Assembly: GCA_003991915.1 (NCBI GenBank)
Contig: RQTK01000018.1
Location: 969,250-1,033,249 of the forward strand
Origin: Elysia chlorotica
Taxonomy: Eukaryota > Mollusca > Gastropoda > Plakobranchidae
Length of the DNA stretch: 64,000 nt
Reading direction: 5' to 3'
Positions within the stretch are counted from its first letter, which is position 1. The number at the start of each line of letters is the position of its first letter. The notes below the pieces were generated by a model that did no database searches, was not told where the DNA came from, and saw only the letters and a program-made list of their open reading frames with translations. The position numbers and the translations under genes are program-made. Shown piece after piece: positions 10,906-20,880 of this stretch.

Positions 10906-11299
10906 AGTTTCATCAAAAAAAGTAATAGGAACCAGAGGAACAGATTCAGCTTCAATTTTTACAGACTTGGCATTTGGCCATTTAATGTTTGAGAATTTGC
11001 TGATCAAAGCTGTATTCAAACACTGATCAGGCAACTCTTGCAAACAAAAATGACAAAAACAAGAGAATTGTCTGACTGCAAGAATTTGACTAGAAAGTAC
11101 TTTAAAAGAATGAATTTTTTTTAGTGCCAGGCAACGTTTTAAGAGATGTTGAGGATAAACTCCTATCAATGGATGACTCATTTACAAGATGAAAGGACCT
11201 TACGTTATGAGAACATTCAACGTTGTCCATAGACAGTTCAGACTTAAGAAAGGATAACACCTCTTCAGCATTTCGAAGGACGGCCTTCCCTGAAGACAC
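10860..11299 (-). pseudogene. C-terminal part of an invertebrate transposon-like protein
   Basis: In two frames it reads NAEEVLSFLKSEL, then CSHNVRSFHLVNESSID, LKTLPGTKK, HSFKVLSSQILAVRQFSCF and CHFCLQELPDQCLN. The C-x-C-x2-C block followed by C-x-N is typical of the C-terminus of a widespread unnamed family in aquatic invertebrates. The frame changes at an 8-9 base T run near 11113-11120. It continues in frame into the minisatellite-coded tail. Function is unknown; the family looks transposase-like, which is inference. Confidence 0.5.
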
Positions 11300-11319
11300 T
11301 GCCTATGATAAAAATGACT

Positions 11320-11780
11320 TCACCATTCCACCATAAGACTGTTAAACTGATGCCTTTGCCAATTTGACGTAAATAAATGCAGTGCAAGAGTTTGCAACTC
11401 TGCAAGGAATTTATCAATCAGTATTTGAAGAGACACTGAGTCCTCGACCAACTCAGTTCTATAAACTTTGTATTTATGATGAAAAACCAGCTTCCATTCT
11501 TTAAACGAAACAGGTGTTTCCATCACACCAATTAGCCCTCAGAACTGGGGCACAGAGTTTCATTAACAGCTTCATTCAATGTATGAACTTTGGACCCATT
11601 GGTTTTTAGTACTGCTAGTTTTAGTTTGGCATTCTCACAAACTTCACACAGGCATTGGATGTACTTTTGATTTTTCATTGTCATAATATGGGCTGGACGA
11701 CATCGAAAAAAAGTTCTTTTGGAAATCACAATGCCAGGAAATTGTTTCCGAAATTTTGAATATAGCTGCAAAATGGGCAT
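11320..11780 (-). pseudogene. Middle part of the same transposon-like protein
   Basis: It contains FRKQFPGIVISKRTFFRCRP and CLCEVCENAKLKL, and then in a shifted frame TELVEDSVSLQILIDKFLAEL and HLFTSNWQRHQFNSL. The sequence F-x-x-LRP followed by CxCexCeN is the conserved centre of this family, and the W-Q-x-x-Q-F helix precedes its presumed catalytic half. The catalytic half itself (about 200 residues in relatives) appears deleted between here and 11299. A stop and frame change occur at about 11530. Confidence 0.5.
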
Positions 11781-11814
11781 AGTTAAAATTTTGTTCTGCT
11801 TTTTATAACGCTTG

Positions 11815-12363
11815 CTATAATTTTTCTGACCTGGTACTCAGTGGTAGGTCAACAGATTCAAGGATATAGAATTGTATAATTTCAACTTTTGCCTCACTGT
11901 CTTTTCTAAGTCTTTTTGTTTTAGAGACTGCAACCTTTTTTTTTTTTCCTTGGAACTGAATCTTCAAGTACACCCAATAACTGTGTAAAGCTTGTGGATT
12001 TGCCTTTGACCTTCGCTGCTTTTCACGTGACAATACATGAGCTTTTGTTTTGGAATTACCAGGTAAATGATTTTGCGATCTGTACAGAGCACAATACTTC
12101 GCAGGTTTGGTAGGTGAAACAGTGTCAGTTTGAGTTCTGTCATGGACAGTTATTGGAGAAGAGTGTGAAATTTCAGGTACAGGTGTTTCAACAAATGCAA
12201 TATTTAAAGCACTCTGTTGTGATGGAGTCACAGGATCAGACACAAGACCTGGATTAAAATTTAAGTCCGTCTGAACTTCTTGGTTCATTTTGTCTTTTTG
12301 CCTCTTTTCTGCATACCGTTGACGTGCCCAAGTTTTTACCCTTTCTTTCTCTTCATAAGTCAT
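11815..12363 (-). pseudogene. N-terminal part of the same transposon-like protein
   Basis: It opens MTYEEKERVKTWARQRYAEK, a short basic helical start. A low-complexity linker with TQTD repeats follows, then a Lys/Arg-rich stretch and AKVEIIQFYILESVDLPL, matching the V-x-x-F-Y segment found before the LRP/CxC region in relatives. The following part lies in another frame at 11780, after a short gap. I cannot name the gene. The adjacent downstream fragments and tail suggest one broken gene of about 1.8 kb. Confidence 0.45.
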
Positions 12364-12380
12364 CTTTGCTCTTCTTAATT

Positions 12381-12842
12381 GTGAAATATTTTAAGTCCAC
12401 GTTTGTATAAACAATAGAAAATACACTCCGAAAAACCAGTACATAGCATCTGTCCTTGAACTTGATAATAATGATCAGGACTCTTCTTTAAAAAAAAAGT
12501 TCATCATCGTCGTCCATGTCCAGATATGGCACAGTTCTAGGACTAATAATATTAAATATGCAAGTCCTTGGAAATGTAAGGGCATTAAACGTCTACAACA
12601 CACACTTTATTCCCAATTTTCACCAGACGATTGGGAGATGCAGCCATAAAACAGTGTGTTGGCTGAACAAAGAGACCAAACTGACTTGTGTGGAAACCAG
12701 ACTGACTTGTGTGGAGACCAGTGGCCTGCTCCAAAGCTTGAATTGCTACCGCTTCCGTAGCCCTCCCATGCTTGACAGCAGGAACATGGCTGAGGTCTTT
12801 TGTGAGCAGCATTGCTTCCGCAGTCTGAAATACAAAATTCAA
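12381..12842 (-). pseudogene. YqaJ-type nuclease fragment, copy 1
   Basis: The minus strand reads LLTKDLSHVPAVKHGRATE, then ALEQATGL, FGLFVQPTHCFMAASPNRLV, and further on HYYQVQGQMLCTGFSECIF. These are ordered blocks of a YqaJ-type PD-(D/E)xK nuclease: HGxxxE, then A-ASPD-like, then the Y-x-Q-V-Q block. The expected ASPD aspartate is Asn (AASPN). A 30-bp unit with SQ/TCVET character is duplicated inside (near 12676-12720), and the E-x-K region is missing. A close copy lies at 19120-19571. YqaJ/lambda-type nucleases resect DNA ends. Confidence 0.65.
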
Positions 12843-13047
12843 GACTCATTTAAAAAAAAACAACACTTGAAGAAACCAATTAGTAAGTTCATGTGAATGC
12901 ACTGGCTTCTTAGTTAAATTTTCAATACATAACTATACATACAATGGGGAATACATATTGTGATAAAAAAAATTTATAATAAAGGTGAGGTTTTTTTTTT
13001 TTGCTTTCTATATTCATGATTGATTTCTTCAAAAATAACAATTGTCT

Positions 13048-13305
13048 GTCTAGGGCTAGAAGAAGAAAAGATCTAGATTTCTTAATCGATTGTTTTCAAT
13101 ATATATTTTTAGAATCAAGATCTAGATCTAGACTCAATACAAAGACATGTGCATTGTGCATCAACCGGAATTGTCTGTCGAATGGAGCGGATCCAACTCT
13201 ATCTATGCCTTTTTTTGTGGAGATGACAAGAAATTCTAATTTTGTTTGAGTCACAGCCATTTGACACTGTATTTGGAAATAGTAATCACTTTTCATATAT
13301 TCCCT
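13048..13305 (-). repeat. 258-bp direct repeat, copy 1 (YqaJ C-terminal block)
   Basis: It is nearly identical to 17674-17930. On the minus strand it encodes KSDYYFQIQCQMAVTQTK followed by EFLVISTKK, which fits the Y-x-Q-x-Q block and following strand of a YqaJ nuclease. The rest contains several TCTAGATC motifs. Here it lies next to copy 1 of the YqaJ fragment, and in the second copy it is fused to a SAP-like N-terminus. Confidence 0.8.
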
Positions 13306-14161
13306 AGTTAGACAAAATAGTTACTATTTGCTATAGCCTAATTAATTTGTGTCCACCACTAGTTAAATGAAATAGTAATGCATCATGAAAACAGATAGCA
13401 CAGTTGAAACAATTAAGTTTTAAGTAACAGGATAAAAGCTTAAATATGATTTCTGTTTTATTTCCTAACACAATGATTTTTAAATATGTTAAACATACAT
13501 TTGTTATGTAAACTTGGCATGCAACCATAACAATTTATTCTATATATGGGTTAGTTTTATACGGGGTAATGTTTAACTCATGAGCATTTTATAAATAAGA
13601 AATGTATGCATCAATATGTAGAATTGATTTAGTATCTATAAAGTGGGCATTCATATTTAGCATTATAGTTCATTATTATAATAAAAATATATAATAAAGA
13701 TGACAGTAAAATAATAATCACTTTATAGCTTCTTTTTTAAGAAGACTTTTTGTAACTGTTGACTTCACTTATCTATGTATGTAATATATGATGTGTAATG
13801 TGTCTTAAGTTTGACAGGTGAATTAATTAAGTAACAAATGTAAAATTACTTAAGTATGGTATGTTCATTCTATTGATTGCTGACAGTTAAAAATATTGTG
13901 TTTTATTTACACTGTATATCTTTGCCTTTAAACAATATAAAATAAAATAAAAATACAGATATCATTATCATTTTAGGAACATACAAGCCTAGATATGCGA
14001 AAACAAAATTGCATTAGAAACCTCATACATGTACAGAATTATAATGTGATACTGATAACAAATTTGTTTCAACACTGCCAGCACTAAAATACATCTTGTT
14101 ATTTAAATATCAACTTTTTTAAAAGTAGTATTGTACAAATAAAAGATATTAAAGATGAACA
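13306..14161. other. AT-rich stretch without recognised genes
   Basis: I see no coding with family similarity. The stretch is AT-rich with scattered short homopolymers. Confidence 0.6.
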
Positions 14162-14946
14162 TTACTTGTTGCTTTTTCGTTTAATAGAAGTTTTCCCTCC
14201 TGTCAGGTTTTTTGGTTTACATGTTGCACAGAACCATTTACCTTTAGGGGTGCATTTAAGTCCAGCACATGTAAAATGGTACCATTTTATAGAACACTCT
14301 GTGCTTTCACATTTCACCATATCGTCTGTAGCATTACCCTTGCACACGCAACCTACTACATGTATTGTAGATGCTTGCTGCATAAGTACTGGTGTCGATT
14401 CGGACCTTGTAAAATATTTGCCCAACAGCTCTGGTTTGACTATATAATTAAAATAGTCATGAATCTTAGACAAGCGAGACTCAACAAAACTTTTTTCAAA
14501 AGGTACCCTTTGAACAAATATAGACTTAGGTGACCATACAACAAAATCACAATAGTTAAGTTTAGAAATGAACATCTGCCATTGAATTTGATAAAAATGC
14601 TTGTGATCAAAGTCAAGAGTAAAAGAATCACCAGACTTTTTTATGAAAAAGCTAGAACTGTTAGAAATGTAAGAGACCATATCCTCATCTTTTAAAACAA
14701 ACGGGCACTTAATTTCAAGACATCCTTTACCACAACAGGTACAGTTTACTATTCCATCAGGCGATGCTCCAAAATAAGGTACCGTTTGATCAAGAATGAA
14801 TCCACACATCTCAATTTTAAACCCAGAATGTGACCTTTGTTGTAAATTACAATAATAGGTGCGCGCTTCACTCTCTTTCTCTGAACCCCAAGCCAAAGCA
14901 GCACTCTTTATTGATTTGGGGTAACAAATCGACTTAAGCAAAGACA
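14162..14946 (-). CDS. SWIM-YqaJ-PHD protein, exon 4: nuclease core and PHD finger
   Basis: On the minus strand it reads LLKSICYPKSIKSAALAWG and EKESEARTYY, then the nuclease motifs FGASPDGIV (catalytic Asp) and CLEIKCPF (catalytic E-x-K), then HFYQIQWQMFISKLNYCDFV. It ends in a well-formed PHD finger, CVCKGNATDDMVKCESTEC, then WYHFTCAGL, then WFCATC. All core residues of a YqaJ-type PD-(D/E)xK nuclease are present. The upstream edge (about 14946) is a rearrangement breakpoint; the preceding exon 3 lies inverted at 15202-15918. Known relatives of YqaJ act as exonucleases in recombination. The nuclear role here is inference. Confidence 0.8.
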
Positions 14947-15201
14947 TTAGGGGTCTAAAAAGACCCCCGACGTACGGACAGGGGTAGAAAAGACGATGTA
15001 CAAATAGGTTTAAGTAGTAGGCTACATACATACCTAGATTTTTGTGTAAAAGTTGACTAAGCTTTATTGTTAAAATAAACGTTAAGGCCATATTAACTGA
15101 GGAATTCTACTCTTTGATTTTAGATTGTCAAAGTGCAACACATAAAATGCTATGTCTCTCTTGCTTAACTGAAATTAATATTTTTAAATATTTTATTCAA
15201 G

Positions 15202-15918
15202 GTGCTCCACTCCCAGAGATTGTCAGAGAAACAGCTTGAGCCATGGATTATATTTGAAAAGGATGGTACGCCTCTCTCAGGACATTGCACCTGTATGGCT
15301 GGCTTAGGTGAAACATGCACCCATGTTGCAGCAACCCTCTTTTTCCTAGAAGCATGTGTCAGGCTCAAAGAGAATACAACTGTGACAAGCCAACCTTCAT
15401 ACTGGATATTGCCCAATGCTTACAAAAAAGCTCAGTATCTCGAGTTATCTGACATCTGCTTTGCAAGCCCACAAGCAACAAAGGCTAAATTGGATGTAAG
15501 CATTTTATCTGATGCTTCACAACCCGAAACACGGGTCATAAGCTGCAGAAAAGTTTCTAATCAGTTGCCCAAGGCAAATTTTAATAAATTCCTAAATAAC
15601 TTGTTTAAATGTTCACCCAACACAGCAATTTTTTCTATATTACCAGAATTTCAAGAAAAGACCGTGAACACATACCAACAATCTCTTGTTAGCCTTTATA
15701 ATGAAATATATAATACAATGCCTTTGGCAGAGCTAATTAAAGAGTCTATAAATATAGATTTAACACCTGATGTAGTAAAGCAAATTGAAGAAGAAACACG
15801 AGAACAAAGTCAGAGCACTCTATGGCATTCAGTACGCGAAGGAAGGTTGACAGCTTCAAAGATCTATGATATTTGCAAAACCGACATAAAGTTTCCATCA
15901 CTTTTTGTGAACAAATAA
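15202..15918 (+). CDS. SWIM-YqaJ-PHD protein, exon 3 (inverted relative to other exons)
   Basis: After a TTTTATTCAAG acceptor the plus strand reads VLHSQRLSEKQLEPWIIF, the SWIM zinc motif CTCMAGLGETCTHVAATL (C-x-C-x7-C-x-H), a linker, and the start of the YqaJ domain, QIEEETREQSQSTLW then VREGRLTASKIYDI. It begins in phase 0, exactly as needed to follow exon 2 (ending IIVKAK at 16921), but exon 2 and exon 4 are on the minus strand. Similarity stops at about FPSL (15902), matching the point where exon 4 starts. SWIM motifs bind zinc and mediate DNA or protein contacts. Confidence 0.8.
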   Translation: MLHSQRLSEKQLEPWIIFEKDGTPLSGHCTCMAGLGETCTHVAATLFFLEACVRLKENTTVTSQPSYWILPNAYKKAQYLELSDICFASPQATKAKLDVSILSDASQPETRVISCRKVSNQLPKANFNKFLNNLFKCSPNTAIFSILPEFQEKTVNTYQQSLVSLYNEIYNTMPLAELIKESINIDLTPDVVKQIEEETREQSQSTLWHSVREGRLTASKIYDICKTDIKFPSLFVNK

Positions 15919-16920
15919 TAATGGTGAGTATTAGAAATGACCCATTATCACTTATAAGAAATGCCAATGGTTTATAAAAAAAAGTTAAATCATTTATAAG
16001 AATGGATTGTTGAGGAATACTAAAAATCTTGGGGAAAATTTGCTATGGCAACTATTTTTATTTATTTTTATTTTTTTTAGACGTCCTGGGGTCCGTTTTT
16101 GACCCCTGACGTACGAATAGGGTTGACCTACCCACTTGGCCCTTTTTTATACCAGATTATATACATTTGATTTTTTGTCATTTTTAAGACACATGATAAA
16201 AAAACCTTAACAAATTAAAAAAATCAAAAAAAGTTATGTCTCTAATTTTTAAGAAGCAAAAAAAATATCTAAATAAAAAAAACTGAGGCAACCAAAAAGA
16301 ACAGTCTGCAAAAAAATTATTTTTTTTAAATATATGTATATATTCATATTTTTATGGACTTAGAGTACAAATGTATATGCATCATATGACATGTCTTAAA
16401 TTTAACAAATAAATATAGAACCTGACAACTGTTAAAAAGCAATTATCATGCTTTAAAATTGAATAGAATGCAAAACTGTTTTCCAATTAGATTCTTTAGA
16501 AGTTACTAAGGTAAAGTAAAGGTGATTCAAGCAAAAAAGAGTTTTACATTAAATTAGCCTTATACTATTTAAGAAGCAAATATCTCCTAACAGTATGTTT
16601 TGACGGACGACTGGTTTCATCATGATGCCTTACATATAGTTACTCCTAGCTAGTGTTGCACTTGACAGAAGATTTCTAAAATGTAAAAACAAGTGTTAAT
16701 TTTTTAAATTTTTATTTACAATTGCTCAGTGGCATTGTTAAACCTCTTTTTTATTTCCATAAAATCTCTATGTATGGTAGTTTGGTACCAACAAGATGGC
16801 TCAAGGAAACTTTTGCTGATTGAATCATTCATATAACTTATTAAAGCATCTTATTTATTATTTTATTATTGTTGTGTTTAATTTCACTTAAAAATATTTA
16901 AGGTTACGAACAATAATTAC
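15919..16920. other. Intronic AT-rich DNA with a palindromic motif
   Basis: There is no coding. A motif GGGGTCCGTTTTTGACCCC followed by TGACGTACG lies at 16088-16115, and a related copy is at 14950-14977. The region is otherwise A/T-rich. Confidence 0.6.
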
Positions 16921-17025
16921 CTTAGCTTTAACAATGATGTTTTCACAATCACTTGGTTGATAGGAAACAACTTCTTGAACCCATCCGTTGACAAATTGAT
17001 TATATGCCTGCAATCCTTTGTGGGC
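16921..17025 (-). CDS. SWIM-YqaJ-PHD protein, exon 2
   Basis: This 35-codon exon is bounded by TTATCCACAG and GTAATT, phase 0 on both sides. It reads AHKGLQAYNQFVNGWVQEVV and then SYQPSDC and IIVKAK. It continues exon 1 (ending EELM) and leads into VLHSQR of exon 3, giving the K-x-L-x-AY-x-x-F-x-x-GWV block that precedes the SWIM motif in this family. Confidence 0.75.
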
Positions 17026-17393
17026 CTGTGGATAATAAATTAAAAACTTATCCAAATGTATTTACTTAACTATTGCAATATTACATTGAAAGACATTCTT
17101 ATATGTGTTAAATAAACCAAAAAAAATTATGGGTGCCATCTGAATTTATTCAGAAAGAGTTACTTATTTGCAGTATAGTAAAAAATAGCATATGACACTT
17201 TTGTGTAGTCTTATCTTCTGAAGTTTGGCATCTTAAATTAAGTCAGTCAGTTGCCGAGTTGAATCACTGATCAGACGAAATCTAGAGACTAGACTATTGA
17301 GATTATAGATTAATGGCAAAAAAGTATACTTCTTATCTAATTAAAATGAACTAGTCTATCGTTATCTTTTTTTATCATATAGGGCTTACTTAC

Positions 17394-17642
17394 CATAAGT
17401 TCTTCATTAGTGTAGAAACTTTTCTTGAGCACTAGATAGGTGTAGAGGTGTGGATACGTTAACGCTGGCAGGTTGTTTAAATCCTTGCTCCACAAACGGT
17501 TTGCCAATGTGTAAGGGTCAATATCAGACACTGCTTTAATTTTAATTGAGTATCTATGTTTTGATAGCGGGTCTAGTGTTTGAAAGTATGAAGATTCTTG
17601 GTTAGTAGTACTATTCTCTTCGAAGCCTTCTCGAGACGCCAT
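17394..17642 (-). CDS. SWIM-YqaJ-PHD protein, exon 1
   Basis: It starts MASREGFEENSTTNQESSYF and ends LTYPHLYTYLVLKKSFYTN then EELM, followed by a perfect GTAAGT donor (17393-17388). The block PxLTYxHLxxYLV.K.SFYTxEEL is the start of this protein family. The ATG at 17642 is the first in frame. With the three other exons the gene would encode roughly 600 residues. No promoter is evident. Confidence 0.7.
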
Positions 17643-17673
17643 GTTTTCTTTTCTTAACTGTACAAAAAGAAGG

Positions 17674-17930
17674 GTCTAGGGCTAGAAGAAGAAAAGATCT
17701 AGATTTCTTAATCGATTGTTTTCAATATATATTTCTAGAATCAAGATCTAGATCTAGACTCAATACAAACACATGTGCATTGTGCATCAACCGGAATTGT
17801 CTGTCGAATGGAGCGGATTCAGGTCTATCTATGCCTTTTTTGTGGAGATGACAAAAAATTCTAATTTTGTTTGAGTCACAGCCATTTGACACTGTATTTG
17901 GAAATAGTAATCACTTTTCATATATTCCCT
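17674..17930 (-). repeat. 257-bp direct repeat, copy 2
   Basis: This is the near-identical partner of 13048-13305, 4.6 kb away in the same orientation. Similarity ends at TATTCCCT, where a SAP-like coding segment is joined in frame. Confidence 0.85.
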
Positions 17931-18245
17931 TAGAAAGCCATGCTGGAACTTATTTGTCATCAAATAAGAAAAAATATCCACAACAGTGAACATTGGTAAA
18001 CAATGCAAATCTGCATTACCTGCTCCATTAATTATGGCTGGATTTTTAAGGGACAGACGATCAACACAAAGCTTGGATGATAGAACTTCGTGTCTGTCCT
18101 CAGTGAGGCCATCTGGGTCGACCAACACATCGAATTCACGTGCTCTTGCACAAAGATCGCTAAGCTCTCCCCTTTTCATACCTGAGGTGACGATTCCTCG
18201 TGCTTTCAGATGTTCTTGCAACTCGGAAACGGTCTGGCGTGCCAT
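17829..18245 (-). CDS. SAP-like domain fused to a YqaJ C-terminal block
   Basis: The 138-residue frame begins MARQTVSELQEHLKARGIV and continues TSGMKRGELSDLCARA, a good match to a SAP motif (two helices around L-x-x-RG-x-x-x-SG-x-K-x-x-L), which binds DNA. Next is FTVVDIFSYL, as in the N-terminal part of SWIM-YqaJ relatives. At GFLREYMK it enters the 257-bp repeat, reading SDYYFQIQCQMAVTQTK, a block that belongs near the nuclease C-terminus. The whole SWIM and catalytic region is therefore skipped, and the frame is most likely a deletion chimera that happens to remain open. Confidence 0.55.
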   Translation of the reverse strand: MARQTVSELQEHLKARGIVTSGMKRGELSDLCARAREFDVLVDPDGLTEDRHEVLSSKLCVDRLSLKNPAIINGAGNADLHCLPMFTVVDIFSYLMTNKFQHGFLREYMKSDYYFQIQCQMAVTQTKLEFFVISTKKA

Positions 18246-18527
18246 TTTAAAAGCAATATGGTTTGCGTAGATCTATTTGCGCTTATTGCTCAGTGACAAT
18301 CGTTAGTACAAACTGTCAACAACAAAAAAAAAAGGCAGACGTGTAGATCTACATCTCATGTCTTAAAATGGATGCTATTAAGAAGTTTCTTAGCAAACCC
18401 CCACCCTTACGCTCTTTGCGCCATGTAATAAAGTCGAGTTAATGTTTCCGAATCAGGCGGCATAACTCCCAATCATCAAAATTTTACTTTTTTTTTAGGA
18501 ATACGGTTTATTGGATGAGGTGCGATA

Positions 18528-18835
18528 TTCTGATTGCATCTCATCCACCTGGGAGAGAACATTGAAATGGTAATGGGTATCATGCCTTTAGCAATAAAAC
18601 ATGGCAAACATTTTTACATAAAAGCACTGCATTCACAAACACCCTCACGCACAATTCGCTCGCACTCCTCCCTAACAATAAAATAATCATCATAAACATC
18701 GCATTTTAAAGTGGCAGCCTCAATGTAGGTTTTTAATGATTTTGAGGGAACATTCATCCTAGCCAGGGCTTACAGTCTTGTTCAGTTCAGGTTTTCTGTT
18801 CTCAGGATACACTCCTGTCGCCTGAAAGAAAATTA
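18528..18835 (-). pseudogene. Deletion derivative of a MULE transposase
   Basis: From the right, the minus strand reads GVYPENRKPELNKTV and then, after a frame slip, ALARMNVPSKSLKTYIEA. This equals the start of the MULE exon at 5815. It jumps directly to a SWIM remnant, EGVCECSAFM, a stop, KCLPC, and the following block (18528-18598) that is nearly identical to 21578-21648. The catalytic core is deleted. An imperfect palindrome (GATGAGGTGCGAT versus GATTGCATCTCATC) marks its left edge. Confidence 0.65.
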
Positions 18836-19085
18836 ATATGACTAAGTGAGTAGTCATTTGCTTGGTAGTCAAGCGATTTTCAAAGTATTGGTCTTCCATG
18901 AAAAGTTAGTGGTTCAATGATTACCATCATTTTGTCATAAGGGTACAGTAACAAAGGTAGCCGAAGGCACGAAGATGTGAATACATAGTATGATAGTTCT
19001 ATTGATGAGTCCTCTTCGGATATGTAAGCTACATTACTAGAAAATGATAGCGGTCTTTCAATATTGATATGACCATAAAGGATTT

Positions 19086-19571
19086 TTAACAATAAAATAA
19101 ATTCCAAGGTTTAAAAAAAATATCATCATCTTTCTTAATTGTGAAATATTTTAAGTCCACGTTTGTATAAACAATAAAAATACACTCCGAAAAACCAGTA
19201 CATAGCATCTGTCCTTGAACTTGATAATAATAATCATGACTCTTCTTTAAAAAGAGTTCATTATCGTCCATGTCCAGATATGGCACAGTTCTAGGACTAA
19301 TATGCAAGTCCTTGGAAATGTAAGGGCATTAAACGTCTACAACACACACTTTATTCCCAATGTCCACAAGGCGATTTTGAAGCCATAAAACAGTGTGTTG
19401 GATGAACAAAGAGACCACACTGACTTCTTTGTGGAAGACCAGTGGCCTGCTCCAAAGCTTGAATTGCTACCGCTTCCGTAGCCCTCCCATGCTTGACAGC
19501 AGGAACACGGCTGAGGTCCTTTGTGAGCAGCATTGCTTCCGCAGTCTGAAATACAAAATTCAAGAGTCATT
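19086..19571 (-). pseudogene. YqaJ-type nuclease fragment, copy 2
   Basis: This is a close duplicate of 12381-12842. The minus strand reads LLTKDLSRVPAVKHGRATE, ALEQATGL, GLFVHPTHCFMAS, then LFLKKSHDYYYQVQGQMLC and TGFSECIFIVYTNVDLKYF. The ASPD block is broken (ASKSPCGHWE), and no E-x-K is left, so it is inactive. The left part preserves a longer C-terminal segment than copy 1 does. Confidence 0.65.
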
Positions 19572-19869
19572 TAAAAAAAAAAAAACACTTGAAGAAACCA
19601 ATTAGTAAGTTCATGTGAATGCACTGGCTTCTTAGTTAAATTTCAATACACAACTATACATACAATGAGGAATTGTGATAAAAAAACATTTATAATAAAT
19701 TGAGGGTCTTTTTTTTTTAAAAGGTAATTCGCATTTGGTATACATCAATTTTATAAAACTGCTATTAATGCATATTCAGCTCAGGTAAAACAAACTGATT
19801 TTGCCTGTTTATAAAGAGTGTTTGAATGTGTTGATTCTTCGTTTTCGGCCATACAGCATGGAAAATATG

Positions 19870-20075
19870 TACATTTGTGGTAAATTGCCTCCTTTCTCTC
19901 ATTACGTCCAACCCAGTGCCTTGCACTTTTCTGTTTTAAATGAGAATTCCTAGCTTCCTGGGTTGATCAAAGCAAGCAACCCTTTCCTTCTTTGGCAGTG
20001 TCAATGCACGCTTTACCTCCTCTTCAGACGCATGTTGTCTTTGCAAATGACGTCTGAGATCACATAACGTCACAT
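19870..20075 (-). pseudogene. Fragment of an unnamed zinc-finger repeat protein
   Basis: The minus strand reads CDLRRHLQRQHASEEEVKRA and LTLPKKERVACFDQPRK. After a frame change it reads EARNSHLKQKSARHW and IYHKCTYFPCCMA. The combination of a C/H finger (RRHLQRQH), an EEEV-x-x-A-L-x-x-PKKER segment and a later Y-x-PC-x-x-C resembles a recurrent unnamed zinc-finger family in invertebrate genomes, often repeat-associated. The assignment is weak and the copy is broken. Confidence 0.35.
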
Positions 20076-20234
20076 AACTGTTCTTGACAGTAGGGACAAG
20101 GTCTTTTTGGCTTGCTGTACTTCCTTGTACATAAGAACAAAAAACAAAAACAACGAAGACATTAAAATACCAGCAATTGCTAATCTCATTTTGATACGAA
20201 ATATCAAGACATGATAAAAAAAATTGCTAAAAAA

Positions 20235-20880
20235 ATTTGCAAAGTCCTTGACAAACCGCCGGTAGTAACTAGCCAGCCCAACAAATTCTCTGACATTCCG
20301 GAGTGTCCGGGGTGTCGGAAACTCCACGACCGCAGTGATCTTGTCAGAATTTGTCCGAATGCCATGCCTAGAGACGCGGTGCCCCAGAAACGGAATCTCT
20401 TCTTGTAGCAGCTGGCACTTGCTGGGCTTGAGCTTCACACCCAGGTCTCTGAGACGAAGAAAGACCAGCTCCAGGGACTCCACATGCTTTTCAAAGGTCT
20501 CCGAGTAGACCAACAGATCATCCAAGTAGACCAGGAGGATCCGGAAAATCATCGGCGACATGGCTGACTGCATGAGTCGCTGAAATGTAGCAGGCGCGTT
20601 GCACAAGCCAAATGGCATCCGATTCCACTCGTACAGACCGAAGGGACAAGTGAACGCCGTCTTGTGTTTGTCCTCCTCCTCCATCGCTACCTGGTGATAT
20701 CTGCTGGCCAGATCAAGCGTCGAAAAATGACGGGCTGCTCCCAAGGCATCAAGGCACTCATCAATGCGTGGCAGTGGAAAGGAGTCTCTGCGTGTCTTCT
20801 GGTTGAGCTTGCGGTAGTCACAGCAAAGGCGCAGACTACCGTCCTTTTCCGCACTACCACGATTGAGGCAGCATAAGGGC
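20235..20880 (-). pseudogene. Gypsy reverse transcriptase fragment
   Basis: The minus strand reads YAASIVVVRK, a one-base frame slip near 20847, then LRLCCDYRKLNQKT, FSTLDLASRYHQV (first catalytic Asp), CPFGLYEWNRMPFGLCNAP, LLVYLDDLLVYS (catalytic DD) and VREFVGLASYYRRFVKDFA. This is the palm and thumb of a Ty3/gypsy RT. The element is cut at about 20235; no RNase H or integrase follows. Its edges abut MULE-type sequence, so it is a pol-only fragment. Confidence 0.9.
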
